Source: an uncultured Sulfurovum sp.
GTDB lineage: Bacteria; Campylobacterota; Campylobacteria; Campylobacterales; Sulfurovaceae
DNA length: 8,235 nt
Assembly (NCBI GenBank): GCA_902727905.1
Contig: CACVAR010000075.1
Coordinates: 1-8,235 of the forward strand
Direction of reading: 5' to 3'
Below, in pieces: positions 6,640 through 8,235 of the stretch. The notes below the pieces were generated by a model. The model made no database searches. It was not told where the DNA came from and worked only from the letters and a program-made list of their open reading frames with translations. Numbering within the stretch: the stretch's first letter is position 1; every line of letters starts with the position of its first letter. Position numbers and translations under genes: made by a program.

Positions 6640-8021
6640 AAATAAAAGAACTATGGATAGAGGATTTTAGACTTCTACAAGATTTTAATATAACTTTTGA
6701 TGAACAACTTATCGTTTTAATAGGTCAAAATGGCTCTGGAAAATCTACACTTTTAGAGTTTGTAGCTAAAGTATTTTATGATTTATATGAGCATTTTGTG
6801 TTGAGTAAGGGTCAAAAGCCAGAATTTGATTTTAAACTTAGATATGAGATTGAATATAGTGCAAATAAGTATGAAATATATATAACTGCTAATAATAAAA
6901 CAAAAGAATATTATGAGATAAATATAAAACGAAATGACGAAAACTCTAAAAAATATTCAAGATTAGAAATAAATAAAGAGTTTGATAGTGGTTATAAAGA
7001 TATGCTTCCTCAAAATGTAGTGATGTATTACTCTGGTATAACTGAAACTTTAGAAAATAAATTTAAAGTTTTTCAAGAAGAGTATTTTATAAAGCCATCT
7101 GTTAAAAATAGTCAAAAAATAGAGCAACCATTTTTTTATTTTTTACCTGAAAATTTTTCTACCATTCTTACTGCTTTACTTGCTTATCAATATCGAGTAC
7201 CTGAAATATTAAAAGAGCAGTTTGCTATTGATGGGTTTGAAAAAATAATCATAACACTTAAAAAACCGTATTGGGCAAAAGATAGAATAGAAAATGCTTG
7301 GGGTGCTAGTGGGGATTTGTCAAGTTTTATTAATGCGATAGGTGATTATTCAAACTCTGAAATGACAAATACTAATATTATTTTTACAATACCTTCACAA
7401 AAAGAACTAATAAACATATGGGAGTTTTATGGTGAAGAAAAAAGTATTTTTGAATATCTTACAACTTTACAAGCAAATGATTTAATTGAAAATATAGAAA
7501 TAATGATAAATAAAGATGATGAAGTCATATCTCATAATAATTTAAGTGAGGGAGAAAAACAACTACTTGTTATTTTGGGACTGAAAGAGTTATTGGCTAC
7601 TGAAAATACACTGTTTTTGCTTGATGAACCTGATACATATTTACATCCTAAATGGCAAAGGGATTTTGTACAAGAATTATTAAACTTAGAAGATAATAAT
7701 CAGTTTATTACAACAACTCATTCTCCTTTAATTTTAAGTTTTTTAAAAAAGAAATATTTACGAATTATTAAAGATGGTTCAATTGATGAAGAGATACATT
7801 ATTCTTATGGTAGAGATATAAACTCTATTTTAATTGACTTAATGGGAGTTGCAAAAAGACCAAAAGAAGTAGAAGTAAAAATTACAGCACTTTTTAGTGA
7901 TTTAGAAAATGAAAAGATTGAAGAGGCAAGAATAAAACTAGATGAACTTAAAGAGTATTTTGGAGAAGATGATAATTTAATCATTGAAGCACAAACTATT
8001 TTATCTTTTTTAAAAGATTAG
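6636..8021 (+). CDS. AAA_21/ABC-type ATPase resembling Septu PtuA
   Basis: This 461-residue ATPase belongs to the SMC/ABC-like group found in phage-defence systems. Visible motifs are Walker A GQNGSGKST (30-38), signature NNLSEGEKQ (301-309), Walker B LFLLDEPDTYLHP (326-338) and the H-loop TTTHSP (359-364). The C-terminus after the H-loop is only about 100 residues, with YGRDINSIL (391-399) and an acidic helical end. It therefore lacks the TOPRIM nuclease of OLD enzymes. This short tail is typical, from family knowledge, of PtuA and of retron-linked ATPases that work with an HNH partner (PtuB, TIGR02646). The ATPase is thought to gate the partner nuclease. The gene begins in an ATGA overlap with the S gene, with AGAGGAG 11 bases upstream, and is followed 2 bases later by a PtuB-like start. 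No reverse transcriptase gene is present. All ATPase motifs look intact. Confidence 0.85.
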   Translation: MKIKELWIEDFRLLQDFNITFDEQLIVLIGQNGSGKSTLLEFVAKVFYDLYEHFVLSKGQKPEFDFKLRYEIEYSANKYEIYITANNKTKEYYEINIKRNDENSKKYSRLEINKEFDSGYKDMLPQNVVMYYSGITETLENKFKVFQEEYFIKPSVKNSQKIEQPFFYFLPENFSTILTALLAYQYRVPEILKEQFAIDGFEKIIITLKKPYWAKDRIENAWGASGDLSSFINAIGDYSNSEMTNTNIIFTIPSQKELINIWEFYGEEKSIFEYLTTLQANDLIENIEIMINKDDEVISHNNLSEGEKQLLVILGLKELLATENTLFLLDEPDTYLHPKWQRDFVQELLNLEDNNQFITTTHSPLILSFLKKKYLRIIKDGSIDEEIHYSYGRDINSILIDLMGVAKRPKEVEVKITALFSDLENEKIEEARIKLDELKEYFGEDDNLIIEAQTILSFLKD

Positions 8022-8023
8022 AT

Positions 8024-8143
8024 ATGAAGTTTATAAAAAAAGGGAAACAACCATCAGCATTAATTCTTATTCACAAAGATAAAAAGAAAGTTTATAAAGA
8101 TGTATCTGATAATAAACATCTTGCAAAACTAAAAAGATGCTAA
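8024..8143 (+). pseudogene. N-terminal fragment of a PtuB / TIGR02646-like HNH partner, apparently cut by an insertion
   Basis: An ATG 2 bases after the ATPase stop opens a 39-codon frame beginning MKFIKKGKQPSAL. From memory of the family, TIGR02646/PtuB proteins begin with a short Lys-rich strand followed by a K-x-x-x-P-x-x-L pattern, and they sit directly after this kind of ATPase. Such proteins normally run to around 200 or more residues and carry an HNH motif with zinc-binding cysteines; none of that is present here. The frame ends at TAA 8141-8143 and a transposase start follows at 8153, so the last residues (about 31-39) may already be insertion-sequence DNA. The rest of the gene would be expected beyond the right edge on the far side of the element. 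An alternative is a genuine 39-residue protein, which I think less likely. Confidence 0.55.
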
Positions 8144-8151
8144 AATTTTAG
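8117..8151 (+). repeat. short inverted repeats at the presumed left end of the insertion sequence
   Basis: CATCTT (8117-8122) pairs with AAGATG (8134-8139) over an 11-base loop, and immediately after it CTAAAATTTTAG (8140-8151) is a perfect 12-base palindrome. Together they fill the space between the broken PtuB-like frame and the transposase start. They could be terminal structure of the element or elements that damp read-through from the upstream operon. Without the right end, the terminal inverted repeat cannot be identified. Confidence 0.35.
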
Positions 8152-8152
8152 G

Positions 8153-8235
8153 ATGAGAAAAGTAGATAAATTTGAAAAAGTAAGCGAAGAGAATTTCAAA
8201 AGATTAGTAGGGGTAAAGAGATCAACCTTTGAAAT
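8153..8235 (+). mobile_element. start of a transposase gene, IS5-like (HTH_Tnp_4 type), truncated by the window edge
   Basis: An ATG at 8153 opens a frame that stays open to the edge for 27 codons. The segment EENFKRLVGVKRSTFE matches, from memory, the helix-turn-helix that begins DDE_Tnp_4-type transposases of the IS5 family (pattern F-K-x-L-x-G-x-x-x-x-x-F). The DDE catalytic domain is outside the window. No proper Shine-Dalgarno is seen; TAAAAT at 8141-8146 lies exactly where a -10 box would give a leaderless message. The insertion-sequence left end is not proven but should lie between about 8110 and 8152. Only the N-terminus is visible, so the family call is moderate. Confidence 0.6.

Noticed and set aside
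6636..8021. ATPase as an OLD-family nuclease or as a PrrC/RloC anticodon nuclease
   Set aside because: The region after the H-loop is only about 100 residues, with no TOPRIM acidic motifs and no recognisable nuclease domain; the PtuA-like short tail fits better.
6636..8143. Retron system using the ATPase/HNH pair as effectors
   Set aside because: No reverse transcriptase gene with a YxDD motif and no msr/msd-like structured RNA is seen in the window.
1..8235. CRISPR array, tRNA or rRNA genes
   Set aside because: No regularly spaced direct repeats and no cloverleaf or conserved rRNA stretches were seen on reading both strands.

Overview
The window is AT-rich, codes only on the + strand and is tightly packed. 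Base composition, codon preferences (AAA, AGA, ATA, TTA) and TATAAT-type -10 boxes without clear -35 boxes fit a Campylobacterota bacterium of the Sulfurimonas/Sulfurovum/Arcobacter kind. That is an inference from style; no marker gene is present.

Layout. (1) Bases 1-1086 hold the tail of an unidentified protein and a stand-alone ketoacyl-ACP synthase III (FabH-like) with an intact Cys-His-Asn triad. This part looks less AT-rich than the rest and reads as metabolic background. (2) Bases 1087-2802 hold two genes: an AAA_14/DUF4143 ATPase with a PD-(D/E)xK-like C-terminus, and a small winged-helix DNA-binding protein with a TTG start. Each is preceded by a TATAAT box and an inverted repeat built on the same GGTTA/TAACC half-sites, which suggests shared control. 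(3) Bases 2803-3046 are a 244-base gap with a weak terminator candidate, small hairpins and a perfect 8-3-8 dyad upstream of the next operon. (4) Bases 3047 to about 8143 form one operon with ATGA overlaps. It encodes a single-chain restriction nuclease plus N6-adenine methyltransferase, a two-TRD specificity subunit, an AAA_21-type ATPase resembling Septu PtuA, and then, 2 bases on, only the N-terminus of what looks like the PtuB/TIGR02646 HNH partner. (5) The PtuB-like frame stops after 39 codons, and 9 bases later a transposase N-terminus (IS5-like, HTH_Tnp_4) begins and runs off the window.

How the genes may work together. The methylase and S subunit would mark and, through the N-terminal nuclease domain, cut a bipartite site. 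No HsdR translocase is present, so the layout is closer to BcgI-like type IIB than to classical type I. The ATPase and HNH pair would add a Septu-like second line of defence expressed from the same message. The mobile element appears to have cut off the HNH gene, so the Septu half is probably broken in this strain while the restriction-modification half looks intact. The composite restriction-modification plus Septu-like operon and its apparent disruption are the most interesting points here.
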